The notes under the pieces are model-generated. The model worked only from the letters and a program-made list of their open reading frames with translations. It was not told the DNA's origin and made no database searches. From G963662905 sp965230045 (GTDB lineage: Bacteria; Bacteroidota; Bacteroidia; Bacteroidales; WRLA01): a stretch of DNA of 64,000 nt. A program made the position numbers and the translations under genes. The first letter of the stretch is position 1, and each line of letters starts with the position of its first letter. Shown piece by piece: positions 51,974-61,982 of this stretch. The stretch covers positions 2,790,001-2,854,000 of the forward strand of contig OZ245940.1 of the NCBI GenBank assembly GCA_965230045.1. The letters are read 5' to 3'.

Positions 51974-54900
51974 ATGAAAAGCTGCATCCCTTTCGCCTTG
52001 ATTATCATTGTATTGCTGTCTGCATGCAGCAACAACAAACTTGAAGTTGAACTAAAGCGTACCAATCTGGAGGAGCTCAGTGGTCTTTATGATCCCCTGC
52101 TTTTTGAATTTGATACGGATGTTTTTTCGGATAGCCTGCCACAGGCTCAAGTGGATTATTTCAGTTTTGAGCCTGCGATTCAGGGACGATTCCAGTGGAA
52201 GAATGCAAAGCAATTGCTTTTCTATCCCTTAAACGGCCTGAAACCTTTTACATCCTATGAAGCAAAACTGGAGCGCGATGCATTTAAAAAACAGGGCGTT
52301 CTGACCAAAGATTGGCATCAAACCTTTGAAACACAATCTGTGCTCCTGGAAGATGCCCGTGTTTTTTGGGATTTTACTGGCGAAGATGGAAAATTAATGG
52401 CGGTTTTGAGCTTTAATTATGAAATGAAACCAGAGCAGCTTAGCGCGCTAATTGAAATGTACAACGGTACTACAAAGCTCAAATGGGAAATGCTTACCGA
52501 TAAAAAATCCACCGAATTTTATTTTAAGATACTCGATGCGTGGGAAGGGGACATAAGCCGAAAGTACCCACTTAACGTATTGATCAATCCGGGTTTGGGT
52601 TGCGTGGAATGCGGTTTAAAAACGTCTGATCCCATCAGCAGGAAAATTGATATTCCCTATCCGGGCAGGATGGAAGTAGTGGACGTAAAAACGCTATTTG
52701 AAGATGGTATGGGTATTATCATCGTGAATACCAGCACGCCGGTAGGAAATCCGGAGCCGGATAAGCTGATAAAAATATCCCCCTGGGTGCCTTTTACCGT
52801 TGTCAAAAATGCCAGCGGCCTTACCATCAGCGGAAATTTCCAGGCCAATACGCGCTATAATTTTGAACTATCGGATAAAATGCAATCGGCTTCCGGTGAA
52901 AAACTACAGCAGACCTATTACGATGATTTGGTTTTTCAGGCCAGCGCCCCATATATCAGCTTTCACGATCACGATGCTTTTTACCTGCCTTCCAAAGGCA
53001 ATAAAAAACTTGCTGTTCAGATGATTTCCATCAATGAGGTCCGTTTGCAGGTTTTTAAAGTGTTTGCCAATAACCTGATGGACTATTTCCGCACCGGACG
53101 TGATTGGGATTACCGTTACGAAAACGGGCAATATCATGGTTATGAGGAATATCCGCAAAATCAGTATGCAGGAATGAAAATCGTGGATACAAAAATTGAT
53201 GTATCACAACTGGAACATGAAGGCCAGAATTATTATCTGGAAGTGGCCGACAGCCTCTTGCAGCATCAGCGCGATTTTAAAGGAATGTACATAATTAGTT
53301 TAAGCCATCCTGAAAAATCATGGATACAGGATGATGTTGCGCTTTCCTGTTCAGATCTTGGCATCATCGCCCGACGCGGAACCAACAGCCTCAGTGTTTT
53401 TGTGCGCTCTATTAAAACTGCAGGGCCTGTTTCAAAAGTGGTTGTTACCGTGATTTCCAAATCCAATCAGGAGGTTTTTCGTGGAGGTACAGATGATAAA
53501 GGTATGATGAAGATTCATAACCTGAAAGAAGCTATGGGCGATTTTCAGCCGGCAATGATCATAGCCGAATCGGGCAGCGACATCAATTACCTGATGTTTG
53601 ATGAATCGGCTGTGCCCATGAGCCGTTTCGAAGAAGGCGGGCGACGTGTTGGTGCTTATGATGCGTTCGTGAGTGCGCCGCGTAATATTTATCGTCCCGG
53701 TGATACGCTGGATTATCAGATTGTTGTACGCGATAAAAGCTGGAACGTGGCAGATAAACTGCCTTTGGAAGTGAAAATAATGGCTCCGGATGGCCGTAAA
53801 TATAAATCCTTGCGCCATGTTACAGGTGATCAGGGAGTTGTGAGCGGAAATCTGGCCCTGCCACATACATTGCCTACCGGTGGATGGTACCTTGATGTTT
53901 ATTCGGGCAGCGGATTGCTGCTTAATTCCTGGAAATTCCAGATTGAGAGCTTTGTGCCCGATCGTATCAGCGTGTCGGCCAAGCTGAACGCGGATGTTTT
54001 TTATTCAGGTGATGCCTTGATTTTGGACGGAACCGCCCTCAACCTTTTTGGGCCTCCCGCAGCCGACAGGAATTATGATCTGCAGCTGGAACTGAATCCC
54101 AAGCAGTTTCGTGCGAAAAACTATCCGGATTACATTTTTGGCCCTGAGAATCAATCGCCTTTTTATCTGCAAGATAATTACCGCCAGGGGAAAACAGCTG
54201 CTGACGGCACGTATAGCCAGGTTTGGGAACTGCCCAAAGAGACCAATAAAGGCCAGTTTGAAGGCAGGCTGTTCCTGACTGTTTTTGACGAAAATGGCCG
54301 TCCGGTTTACAACAATACCAATTTTACTTTTTACACCCAGAAAACCTTTTTTGGATTGCGCCTGCCTGCTTACTGGACAGGAACGCGCCAGCCCTTCAAC
54401 TTTAAAGCCATTGCTGTGGACGTGGATGGCAAAGAGGTGAAAACCAGTGCGAATGTTAAAATCTACCGGATTTATTATGAAACCGTGATGCAGCAAACCT
54501 ATAGCGGTTATCAATATTCCAGTGAACAGCGTAGGGAATTGCTGGTGGACAGCGAAATTGAAATGGACGGCGTGCATGATTTGAGCTTTACACCTACCAA
54601 ATCAGGATCCTATTCCGTTGAAATTGAACCGAAAGATGGTGGTTCGCCCACAATATCAACTTTTTATGCCTACGGATGGGCAGATACTGATTATTCTTCT
54701 TTTGCTATTGACAAAGATGGCCTGATCGAGATAAGCACCGATAAGGAAGATTATGAATGCGGTGATGTGGCTCGGTTACTGTTTTCTGCGCCCTTCGACG
54801 GAAAAATGCTTGTAACAATTGAGCGAGATAATGTAATTGATCATTATAACCTCGAATTGAAAGATAAAACGGCAGAATTAAAGCTTCCGCTCGATGAAGG

Positions 54901-57340
54901 CTTTTTGCCCAATATTTTTATTTCTGCTACTGCATTTCAGCCATTGGATGAGCAAAATATGCCGATTACGGTTGCTCATGGCTATAAAATGTTGAAAATA
55001 AGTGATCCTGACCGTAAAATAGCAATCAGTATTGATGCAGTGGAAAAAAGCCGTTCGGGCCGCAGCCAGACGGTCAAATTGAAAACAAAAGCCGGAGCCA
55101 AAGTATGGCTTTACGCTGTGGATGAGGGAATTCTTCAGCTTACGCGCTACAAAAGCCCCGATCCCTTCAATTGGTTTTATGCGCCCAGGGCTTTGCAGGT
55201 CAATGCTTATGATTTGTATGCGCGGCTTTTCCCGGTGGCAGGCAAAATGCAACAGGCTACCGGCGGTGGCTTCGACACGCAATTGGCCAAGCACCTGAAC
55301 CCTTTTGGTAAAAAAGATTTCCAGCTGGTGAGCTATACTTTTGAACCGCAAACAGCGGATTCGAAAGGACGTGTCGATTTTAAACTCAATATTCCCGATT
55401 TCAGCGGGAAAATCCGTTTGATGGCCGTGGCTGCCGATGGAAACAAATTTGGTTCGGAAAGCCAATACATGACCGTAGCCGATCCGCTGGTTATCAGCAT
55501 TGGCGACCCAATGTTCCTTTCTTTTGGCGATAAACTCGATATGGCCGTGAACCTTACCAATACCACAGATAAGAACATGACAGCAGAACTCAGCGCCGAG
55601 AGTGGAAACCTGCTGGCAATGGATGGGCTGGATGACAAAATTGTAATTGGGCCAAATTCGGAAAAAGCTCTTACGCTTAGGATTACTGCGGGCAAAATTC
55701 CCGGTGATGCTCATATACTGTTTAAGGTCCGGGCCAATGGTGAGCTTTTTGAAAAAGCCGTGCAGATACCGGTTCGTCCCACAGCACCAAAAATATATGC
55801 ATTCCGTGGAGGAACAGTTGCAGTAGGAGCAGAGGAAAATATTGAAATGGATGATGATTATATTGCTGCTACAGCTGAGCGCAGCATCAAAGTAACCGCT
55901 GAATTTTCGGCAGCCTTCGCACAGCGTTTGGAACAATTGATCGATTATCCTTATGGCTGCCTGGAGCAAACTGTTTCCAGGGCTTTCCCTTTGCTTTATT
56001 ATCGCGAGATGGCGAAAATGACCTCATTTGCAGGTGAAAACGATTATAATCCCGATTATGTCATCAGCACGGCTATCGACAAGATTTACAGCATGCAAAA
56101 ACCGGATGGCGGTATGAGCTACTGGCCCGGTGGTGCCCGTATAAATTACTGGTCAAATATTTATGCAGCTCATTTCCTCACAGAAGCAGGCAAAAACGGT
56201 TTTTCTTCCGATCCGGCAAAAATGAAAAAGCTGTTGAGCTACATACGTAAAATGCTCAAAGTGCAGCATGCAGGTATTGATGCACAGCAGGAATACAATG
56301 TCAGCGACGGAAGGAAATTTATCAGCGACCAGATTCCTTATGCGCTCTACGTCCTGGCATTGAACCATCAACCGGAAATTTCAATGATGAACTATTATAA
56401 AAACCGTTTGCACCTTATGCGCACCTCCGGTCAGAGTTTGCTTGCTGCGGCTTTTGCAGCTATTGGCGATGCATCGGAATTTCGTCAGATGCAGCTGGAA
56501 ATCAACGAAGAATTTATGAATCCGGATGCGGAGGACAAAACCTTTGGCAGTTATACCCGTAATCTGGCATTGAGCCTGATGGCGCAAATTGAAACGGATG
56601 ATGCATCGGCCAGTGTTGCGACACTTGCGCATAAACTGATTACTGTGCTCAACGAAAAACAATACCTAAGCACGCAGGAACTGGCATTTTCATTCCTGGC
56701 GCTGGGTAAACTGAGCAAAACCCTCCATCCCGAAAAGGCAAAAGCTGAGATTTTAATTGACGGAAAAACCAAAAAACTGGATGATGGGAGTTTTGCGCAA
56801 AGCGGTCTGGCAAAAGGGCAGGAGATCACCATAAAAAATACCGGTGGCTCCGATTTGTTTTATTTCTGCCAGTCGAGCGGCATAAGCAGTAAGCCCATGG
56901 ACGAGGCTGTTTTCAGTGGATTGATCCTGAAGCGCAGGTATTACGACCGTGAAGGCAGGGAATTGGATCCTGCTGCATTGAGGCCTGGAATGCTAGTCGT
57001 TGTGCTGCTGGAACTGCGCACTGATGGCAGCCCTTGGGTAGAAAATATTGCGCTTACGGAAATGATTCCGGCATGCTTCCAGGTGGAGAATCCCCGTGTA
57101 ACGGCGCAGGCAGGCTTAAAATGGCTGCAACCCTACGAATGTGTTTCTGCCGAACATGCCGATATCCGCGACGATCGCATCATTTATTTCCTTGATGCCC
57201 GTGTTAAAAATCAGTATCTCAGCTATATGGCGCGCGTAATCAGTGCAGGCGAATTTACTGCAGGTGCTGCCAGTGCGGAGGCTATGTACGAAGGCTCTGT
57301 TTATGCACATACACCGGCCATAAAAATAATATCAAAATAG
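51974..57340 (+). CDS. Bacterial alpha-2-macroglobulin-family lipoprotein
   Basis: A 1,788-residue lipoprotein. The start is the ATG at 51974 (MKSCIPFALIIIVLLSAC), giving a signal peptide with lipobox cysteine at residue 18; the frame ATG at 51920 has no such signal. Macroglobulin domains run through the N-terminal half, including SAPRNIYRPGDTLDYQIVVRD typical of MG2/MG3. The A2M and thioester-containing helical domains follow, with YPYGCLEQTVSRAFP near residue 1329 holding the CLEQ thioester. Such proteins trap proteases in the periplasm. In many bacteria the neighbour is PBP1C; here no pbpC is in the window. It is larger than E. coli YfhM (about 1,650). Confidence 0.92.
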   Translation: MKSCIPFALIIIVLLSACSNNKLEVELKRTNLEELSGLYDPLLFEFDTDVFSDSLPQAQVDYFSFEPAIQGRFQWKNAKQLLFYPLNGLKPFTSYEAKLERDAFKKQGVLTKDWHQTFETQSVLLEDARVFWDFTGEDGKLMAVLSFNYEMKPEQLSALIEMYNGTTKLKWEMLTDKKSTEFYFKILDAWEGDISRKYPLNVLINPGLGCVECGLKTSDPISRKIDIPYPGRMEVVDVKTLFEDGMGIIIVNTSTPVGNPEPDKLIKISPWVPFTVVKNASGLTISGNFQANTRYNFELSDKMQSASGEKLQQTYYDDLVFQASAPYISFHDHDAFYLPSKGNKKLAVQMISINEVRLQVFKVFANNLMDYFRTGRDWDYRYENGQYHGYEEYPQNQYAGMKIVDTKIDVSQLEHEGQNYYLEVADSLLQHQRDFKGMYIISLSHPEKSWIQDDVALSCSDLGIIARRGTNSLSVFVRSIKTAGPVSKVVVTVISKSNQEVFRGGTDDKGMMKIHNLKEAMGDFQPAMIIAESGSDINYLMFDESAVPMSRFEEGGRRVGAYDAFVSAPRNIYRPGDTLDYQIVVRDKSWNVADKLPLEVKIMAPDGRKYKSLRHVTGDQGVVSGNLALPHTLPTGGWYLDVYSGSGLLLNSWKFQIESFVPDRISVSAKLNADVFYSGDALILDGTALNLFGPPAADRNYDLQLELNPKQFRAKNYPDYIFGPENQSPFYLQDNYRQGKTAADGTYSQVWELPKETNKGQFEGRLFLTVFDENGRPVYNNTNFTFYTQKTFFGLRLPAYWTGTRQPFNFKAIAVDVDGKEVKTSANVKIYRIYYETVMQQTYSGYQYSSEQRRELLVDSEIEMDGVHDLSFTPTKSGSYSVEIEPKDGGSPTISTFYAYGWADTDYSSFAIDKDGLIEISTDKEDYECGDVARLLFSAPFDGKMLVTIERDNVIDHYNLELKDKTAELKLPLDEGFLPNIFISATAFQPLDEQNMPITVAHGYKMLKISDPDRKIAISIDAVEKSRSGRSQTVKLKTKAGAKVWLYAVDEGILQLTRYKSPDPFNWFYAPRALQVNAYDLYARLFPVAGKMQQATGGGFDTQLAKHLNPFGKKDFQLVSYTFEPQTADSKGRVDFKLNIPDFSGKIRLMAVAADGNKFGSESQYMTVADPLVISIGDPMFLSFGDKLDMAVNLTNTTDKNMTAELSAESGNLLAMDGLDDKIVIGPNSEKALTLRITAGKIPGDAHILFKVRANGELFEKAVQIPVRPTAPKIYAFRGGTVAVGAEENIEMDDDYIAATAERSIKVTAEFSAAFAQRLEQLIDYPYGCLEQTVSRAFPLLYYREMAKMTSFAGENDYNPDYVISTAIDKIYSMQKPDGGMSYWPGGARINYWSNIYAAHFLTEAGKNGFSSDPAKMKKLLSYIRKMLKVQHAGIDAQQEYNVSDGRKFISDQIPYALYVLALNHQPEISMMNYYKNRLHLMRTSGQSLLAAAFAAIGDASEFRQMQLEINEEFMNPDAEDKTFGSYTRNLALSLMAQIETDDASASVATLAHKLITVLNEKQYLSTQELAFSFLALGKLSKTLHPEKAKAEILIDGKTKKLDDGSFAQSGLAKGQEITIKNTGGSDLFYFCQSSGISSKPMDEAVFSGLILKRRYYDREGRELDPAALRPGMLVVVLLELRTDGSPWVENIALTEMIPACFQVENPRVTAQAGLKWLQPYECVSAEHADIRDDRIIYFLDARVKNQYLSYMARVISAGEFTAGAASAEAMYEGSVYAHTPAIKIISK

Positions 57341-57352
57341 CGGGGCAAATAG

Positions 57353-57360
57353 TAACTTTG
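57353..57360 (+). promoter_or_regulatory. Candidate -7 box of add
   Basis: TAACTTTG matches TAnnTTTG, 18 bp before the add ATG, in the short gap after the macroglobulin gene. Confidence 0.4.
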
Positions 57361-57378
57361 CAGCATAATTTTTGAACT

Positions 57379-58437
57379 ATGGAATTACTGACCAAAGAAA
57401 CGATTTATAAGATTCCCAAGGCGGAATTGCATTGCCATCTCGATGGATCGCTGCGGCCTTCCACCATTATTGATATCGCAAAAAAAGAGGGCGTGGAACT
57501 GCCATCCTATGAGGAAGAAGAATTAATTAGCGAAGTTTGCGCCAGCGAAAATATGCAAAGCCTGGAAGAGTATCTCGAGCCTTTTACAATCACAACCAGT
57601 GTTTTACAAAGTATGGAATCGCTGGAACGGGCCACTTTTGAGCTTGCAGAAGATTGTGCATCGGAAAATGTGCGCTATCTCGAAATCCGCTTTGCTCCGG
57701 TTTTGCATACGCGTAAAGGTTTGAAACTTACCGATGTGGTGGATGCTGTCCTGGCCGGAAAACGAAGGGCTGAAGCGGCTTTTAATATTACAATTGGTAT
57801 TATCATCTGTAGCCTGCGGCACAATGATCCTGCCGAATCCTACATGGCTGCCGAACTGGCTGTGGGCTATAAAAACCGGGGAATTGTTGGTTTTGACCTG
57901 GCAGGAGCAGAAAAAGATTATCCTGCAAAAGACCATAAGGAAGCCTTTTACCTGATTGTGAACAACAATATCAATACGACCGTACACGCCGGAGAAGCTT
58001 ATGGGCCGGAGTCCATCCATCAGGCGCTGCATTATATCTCCGCCAACCGGATTGGCCATGGAACGCGCCTTCGCGAAAGCGGTGACCTTTTCAATTATGT
58101 GAACGATCACCGTGTGCCTTTAGAGATGTGCATCACCAGCAATATCCAAACCAAAGCGGTGCCCGACTGGGAAAGCCATCCCGTGAAATTTTATATGGAT
58201 ATGGGATTGCGTGTTACCCTAAATACGGATAACCGTTTGATTTCCAATACAACACTTACTGATGAGTATATGATCGCCATCGAACGCTATGGCTTCCGCA
58301 AAGATGATATCCGCGAAGTGGTGCTCAACGGTTTTAAATCGGCCTTTTTGCCCTACCACGAGAAAAAACGAATGATAAAATCTGTATTGGAGGAATTGGA
58401 AGTGCTGGGTTTTACCGGAAATGGGAGCTATTTTTAA
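57379..58437 (+). CDS. add: Adenosine deaminase
   Basis: A 352-residue purine-salvage enzyme that deaminates adenosine or deoxyadenosine to inosine. Zinc ligands are in ELHCHLDGSLRPS (His18, His20), the catalytic glutamate region is TVHAGEAYGPESI, RIGHGTRL follows, and the late motif is VTLNTDNRLIS. The second residue of the usual DD pair is Asn, as in a known subgroup of bacterial add enzymes; a related aminodeoxyfutalosine deaminase role is possible. It is transcribed alone or with the macroglobulin gene 38 bp upstream. M1 copy D inserted 7 bp after its stop. Confidence 0.9.
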   Translation: MELLTKETIYKIPKAELHCHLDGSLRPSTIIDIAKKEGVELPSYEEEELISEVCASENMQSLEEYLEPFTITTSVLQSMESLERATFELAEDCASENVRYLEIRFAPVLHTRKGLKLTDVVDAVLAGKRRAEAAFNITIGIIICSLRHNDPAESYMAAELAVGYKNRGIVGFDLAGAEKDYPAKDHKEAFYLIVNNNINTTVHAGEAYGPESIHQALHYISANRIGHGTRLRESGDLFNYVNDHRVPLEMCITSNIQTKAVPDWESHPVKFYMDMGLRVTLNTDNRLISNTTLTDEYMIAIERYGFRKDDIREVVLNGFKSAFLPYHEKKRMIKSVLEELEVLGFTGNGSYF

Positions 58438-58444
58438 GAAAAAT

Positions 58445-58778
58445 GGTACTACACGGAATTTCGTGGAAAGCAAAATTACTTTATTTCAAACAGATTCCTC
58501 CAAAGTTTCCTCATTCTTCGGAAAACTTTGTCGGAATGACGCGTTTTTATGAAGTCAGGAGGCAAATGCGGCGAGGACACAGTAGTATATTTTTAAGACG
58601 TCCTCGCCGCATTTGCCTTAAACACCTAATAACAGCGTCATTCCGACCGGAACAAAGCCAAACGAAGTGATTAAGGCTTTGGGTAGGGAGGAATCTGTTA
58701 GGGATCTATAGTTCATTAATAAATATCTGCATATTTTTTTCAAATATTATTGTTACCCACGAAATTCCTAGTAGAACC
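58445..58778 (+). mobile_element. Mini-element M1 copy D (334 bp), 10 bp from lipA
   Basis: GGTACTAC at 58445 and GTAGAACC ending at 58778. Flanks AGAAAAAT (58437-58444) and ACAAAAAT (58779-58786) match at 7 of 8. The 19-bp cassette stem lies at 58560-58578 with 58600-58618. Its left sub-terminal sequence AAATTACTTTATTTCAAAC is the closest match to the empty 80-bp copy. It fills the 351-bp gap between add and lipA, leaving only 10 bp before the lipA start codon. Confidence 0.87.
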
Positions 58779-58788
58779 ACAAAAATAA

Positions 58789-59637
58789 ATGAAACAACAA
58801 CATATACGCCGCCCCGACTGGTTAAAAATTAAACTGCCGGAAGGGGAAAATTTCCGCTTCGTCCAACAAACCGTGCGTGAGCATAACTTGCATACTATTT
58901 GTCAAAGCGGACATTGTCCGAATATGGGCGAATGCTGGGGCAATAAAACAGCCAGCTTTATGATCCTGGGCGATATCTGCACACGCGCATGCAGGTTTTG
59001 CAATACAAAAACCGGAAAACCATTGCCAGTTGACCCCAATGAGGCTGAAATGCTGGCCGATAGCATCCATAAGATGGGATTGAGGCATGCCGTAATTACT
59101 TCGGTAGATAGGGATGACCTGCCTGATGGCGGTGCGCAGCATTGGGCAAATTGCATCAAGGCCGTGCATGCGCTCCAACCAAAAGTAACACTGGAAACAC
59201 TTATCCCTGATTTTGATGCCAATGAGGATCATATGCACCTTATTGTTCAGGCCAGACCGGAAGTCCTTTCGCATAATCTGGAAACCGTTAAACGATTGAC
59301 TCCACAGGTGCGCTCCAAAGCAAAATATGAAGTCAGCCTGAAGGTAATTCGTTATTTTTCGCAGCAGGGATTGAAAACTAAATCAGGTTTGATGCTTGGC
59401 CTGGGAGAACGCTTGGATGAAGTTCAAGAGGCTATCCGTGATCTACATGATGCAGGATGCAAAGTGCTTACTTTAGGACAATATTTGCAGCCTTCCAAAA
59501 AGCATTTAGCTGTGGAGCGCTACGTGCATCCCGATGAGTTTGAAGCCCTGAGGCAATTTGCGCTCGAAATTGGTTTTGAACAGGTGGAAAGCGCTCCATT
59601 GGTGCGTTCGTCTTATCATGCCGAAAAACATGTATAA
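58789..59637 (+). CDS. lipA: Lipoyl synthase
   Basis: A 282-residue radical SAM enzyme that inserts two sulfurs into protein-bound octanoyl groups. The auxiliary cluster cysteines are C38-x4-C43-x5-C49 (CQSGHCPNMGEC), the radical SAM cluster is C64-x3-C68-x2-C71 (CTRACRFC), and the C-terminal serine motif is RSSYHAEK. Further signatures are AVITSVDRDDLPDGGA and TLGQYLQPSKKHL. M1 copy D ends 10 bp before the start, so promoter and ribosome-binding sequences must lie in or across the element. lipB follows after 75 bp. Confidence 0.96.
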   Translation: MKQQHIRRPDWLKIKLPEGENFRFVQQTVREHNLHTICQSGHCPNMGECWGNKTASFMILGDICTRACRFCNTKTGKPLPVDPNEAEMLADSIHKMGLRHAVITSVDRDDLPDGGAQHWANCIKAVHALQPKVTLETLIPDFDANEDHMHLIVQARPEVLSHNLETVKRLTPQVRSKAKYEVSLKVIRYFSQQGLKTKSGLMLGLGERLDEVQEAIRDLHDAGCKVLTLGQYLQPSKKHLAVERYVHPDEFEALRQFALEIGFEQVESAPLVRSSYHAEKHV

Positions 59638-59712
59638 TGTTGGTTTGCAGTGTTTTTGATTTATCAGTAAAACTTTGAGGGATAACAATTAATTATTCAT
59701 CCAATTTGAACA

Positions 59713-60387
59713 ATGAAATTTGAAGACTGGGGTCTGATCGATTATAAAAAAGCCTGGGACAGGCAGGAAGAAATTTTTAAGGCCGGAATTGATATGAAAC
59801 TTGGCAAAAGCGTTGCAGAAGCGTTTCAGAGCCGTTTCATTATGTGCGAGCATCCGCATGTTTATACTCTCGGCAAAAACGGGGATGAAAACAATCTGCT
59901 GATCCGTGATGAATTTCTCAAAAGTATCGATGCCACTTATTACCGCATCAACAGGGGTGGGGATATAACCTATCACGGTCCGGGGCAAATTGTGGGCTAC
60001 CCAATCCTTGATCTGGAGGAGTTTGGTTTGCATGTTAAGGAATATGTTTTTCGTTTGGAACAGGTTATTATCAATACTTTATCGCATTTTGGTATTGAAT
60101 CTGCCCGGCTGGATGGCGCTACAGGGGTTTGGCTGGATGCAGATCAGCCCGGAAAGCAGCGAAAAATATGTGCCATCGGCATTCGGGCAAGCCGTTATAT
60201 CACCATGCACGGATTTGCCTTTAACGTCAATACCGAGCTGAATTATTTTAATCACATACATCCCTGCGGCTTTGTGGATAAAGGCGTGACCAGCATGCAA
60301 AAAGAGCTGGGGCGGATGCTTGATTTTGAGGATGTAAAGGAAGTACTGAAGGAGGAAGCAAAGCTTCTGTTCATTGCATCCCACTGA
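59713..60387 (+). CDS. lipB: Octanoyltransferase
   Basis: A 224-residue enzyme that moves the octanoyl group from acyl carrier protein to target proteins, the substrate-forming step for LipA. Motifs: RINRGGDITYHGPGQIVGYP, KICAIGIRASRYITMHGFAF with the catalytic lysine, and IHPCGFVDKGVTSM with the catalytic cysteine. It is 75 bp downstream of lipA in the same direction, a natural two-gene pathway unit. Confidence 0.95.
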   Translation: MKFEDWGLIDYKKAWDRQEEIFKAGIDMKLGKSVAEAFQSRFIMCEHPHVYTLGKNGDENNLLIRDEFLKSIDATYYRINRGGDITYHGPGQIVGYPILDLEEFGLHVKEYVFRLEQVIINTLSHFGIESARLDGATGVWLDADQPGKQRKICAIGIRASRYITMHGFAFNVNTELNYFNHIHPCGFVDKGVTSMQKELGRMLDFEDVKEVLKEEAKLLFIASH

Positions 60388-60390
60388 TTT

Positions 60391-61917
60391 TTAATCGTGA
60401 AATATGGAAATAGGAGCAGGTTTGGGATAATGGAACAGTTCCATACTGTCGCGATGGACGCATTGATTGGTGTCTGTAACTTCACACCAATAAAGTCCGG
60501 TGTTCAATACGGTAATCAGACTGTCGTTGGAGCCGGTATTCCAAACATACGCCCAGCTTTCATTATATGTGCCCTGCAAGTTGGTTGCTTGGTTTGGACA
60601 AACAGTAGTGTCTCCACCAAATTGAAAATCGGGCAATGGCATAACATCAAAACCAAAAACCGTATCCGCAGAACAGCCATAATCATCCGTAACCAAATAA
60701 TTGTATTGCTGATATCCTGTATTGTTCAGAGCAATTAAAGTGGTGTCTGTATCAGTATAAACAATATTGGGGCCAATGATACCGATGCTGTCGGTGCCTA
60801 CCGAATACGACCATCCGGGAGGCAAAAGGCTTTCGTCTAAACTTAAAGTCCATTCAAAAATATAGCCATTGTCAATGGCAAGCCTGTCGGTTATTTTTAT
60901 GGTCCATAAACCATTTAATGGGCAGCCAACCAGGCCGTTAAACGATGAATCAGGAACAAAATAATGCTCATTAATGCTTAAATAAGTGGAATCGAGCTGG
61001 TTGTTGCCAATAATATTGCCTTCGCTCATCGTGCCTACGCTGGGGTATATTTCCGACCAGCAGTAATTCCAGCCTGTGCCCGCAGGATTATAGGAAGCAA
61101 TGCAATTTTCTTCGTCATCATCCAGCGCCCGTGGATTGGGCATTCCTGCCGGTTCACCCATAATATGGTTGAGTTGGCGGAATGTTTTGAGCATAACTGA
61201 TTGGCCATTTGGACAGATCATTTCAAAAGTGAGGTCGCCCATATAGCTGTGTTCCATATTTACGCATACACTCAAAATATCGTTCGGAGAAGTGATTAGC
61301 TGGTCGGGCAGGAAGGCATTGAAAACCACATCGGTAAAATAATAACCGGGCGGACAATCCGGGCCGTCGGGTAGGAATCGGACGCTTTCAAATTTTTGTA
61401 CGGAAGTATGTTCGTAAGCATAAGGTGTTACCTGACCAAATTCAGAAGTGGCCAGCAACAGGCTGTCGTTCAGGCAATAATGATCGTTTGTGCCTATGCC
61501 GTTTATCGGGCTGCCGGCAATACGAACACGTGCAATAGCTGTATTGCTGTTGCAGTTGTTGGTATCCGTCATGCTGATACTGATGTCGTAACCACTGACT
61601 TCATTGTATTGAAACCAGCAGAAAGTGTCGCCTTCGGTAATGATAAGATCATCTTCGGTAAATGTCCAGCGAAACGTATGGAGGCTATCGTGTTGTGTGT
61701 AACCTATATTGTTTTCGGGATATTGGGTTTGCGCAACTAATTTCAGGCTGTCGTTTTTACAGAGGTTAAAGTATAAAAATCCATCCTCAACGACTGGCTG
61801 GGGAATGCAATGTGCAGTATCAAAAAAGATTATGGATTCCTGGCAGGCTACGGTCTGGGCATTTATATGCAGATGTGCCAGTACAAATATGAATATAAGC
61901 GCATATAGGATTTTCAT
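60391..61917 (-). CDS. Secreted P-domain (proprotein convertase-like) protein
   Basis: A 508-residue secreted protein. The start is the ATG at 61915-61917 (MKILYALIFIFVLAHLHINA), giving a signal peptide ending NAQ. A PKD-like N-terminal region precedes a P-domain at about residues 190-390 (LSVCVNMEHSYMGDLTFEMI, LVGCPLNGLWTIKITDRLAIDNGYIFEWTL). Then come beta domains with YVWNTGSNDSLITV and GLYWCEVTDTNQC, as in proteins that normally end in a gliding-motility-type T9SS domain. Here the protein stops at PAPISIFHD without any sorting domain. A paralogue with the same ending lies upstream (61983-62531). Its stop is 3 bp from that of lipB (convergent). Confidence 0.8.
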   Translation of the reverse strand: MKILYALIFIFVLAHLHINAQTVACQESIIFFDTAHCIPQPVVEDGFLYFNLCKNDSLKLVAQTQYPENNIGYTQHDSLHTFRWTFTEDDLIITEGDTFCWFQYNEVSGYDISISMTDTNNCNSNTAIARVRIAGSPINGIGTNDHYCLNDSLLLATSEFGQVTPYAYEHTSVQKFESVRFLPDGPDCPPGYYFTDVVFNAFLPDQLITSPNDILSVCVNMEHSYMGDLTFEMICPNGQSVMLKTFRQLNHIMGEPAGMPNPRALDDDEENCIASYNPAGTGWNYCWSEIYPSVGTMSEGNIIGNNQLDSTYLSINEHYFVPDSSFNGLVGCPLNGLWTIKITDRLAIDNGYIFEWTLSLDESLLPPGWSYSVGTDSIGIIGPNIVYTDTDTTLIALNNTGYQQYNYLVTDDYGCSADTVFGFDVMPLPDFQFGGDTTVCPNQATNLQGTYNESWAYVWNTGSNDSLITVLNTGLYWCEVTDTNQCVHRDSMELFHYPKPAPISIFHD

Positions 61918-61982
61918 TGAAGCACCTTTTGGGAATTGCTTCAAAGGTAAAAAAAATCAGGAAAATTGCTGAATTTTTTGCG

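Noticed and set aside
54878..55969. 363-codon minus-strand frame within the macroglobulin gene
   Set aside because: Antisense to a gene with clear A2M motifs; the composition (many Cys, His, Ile) is typical of a shadow.
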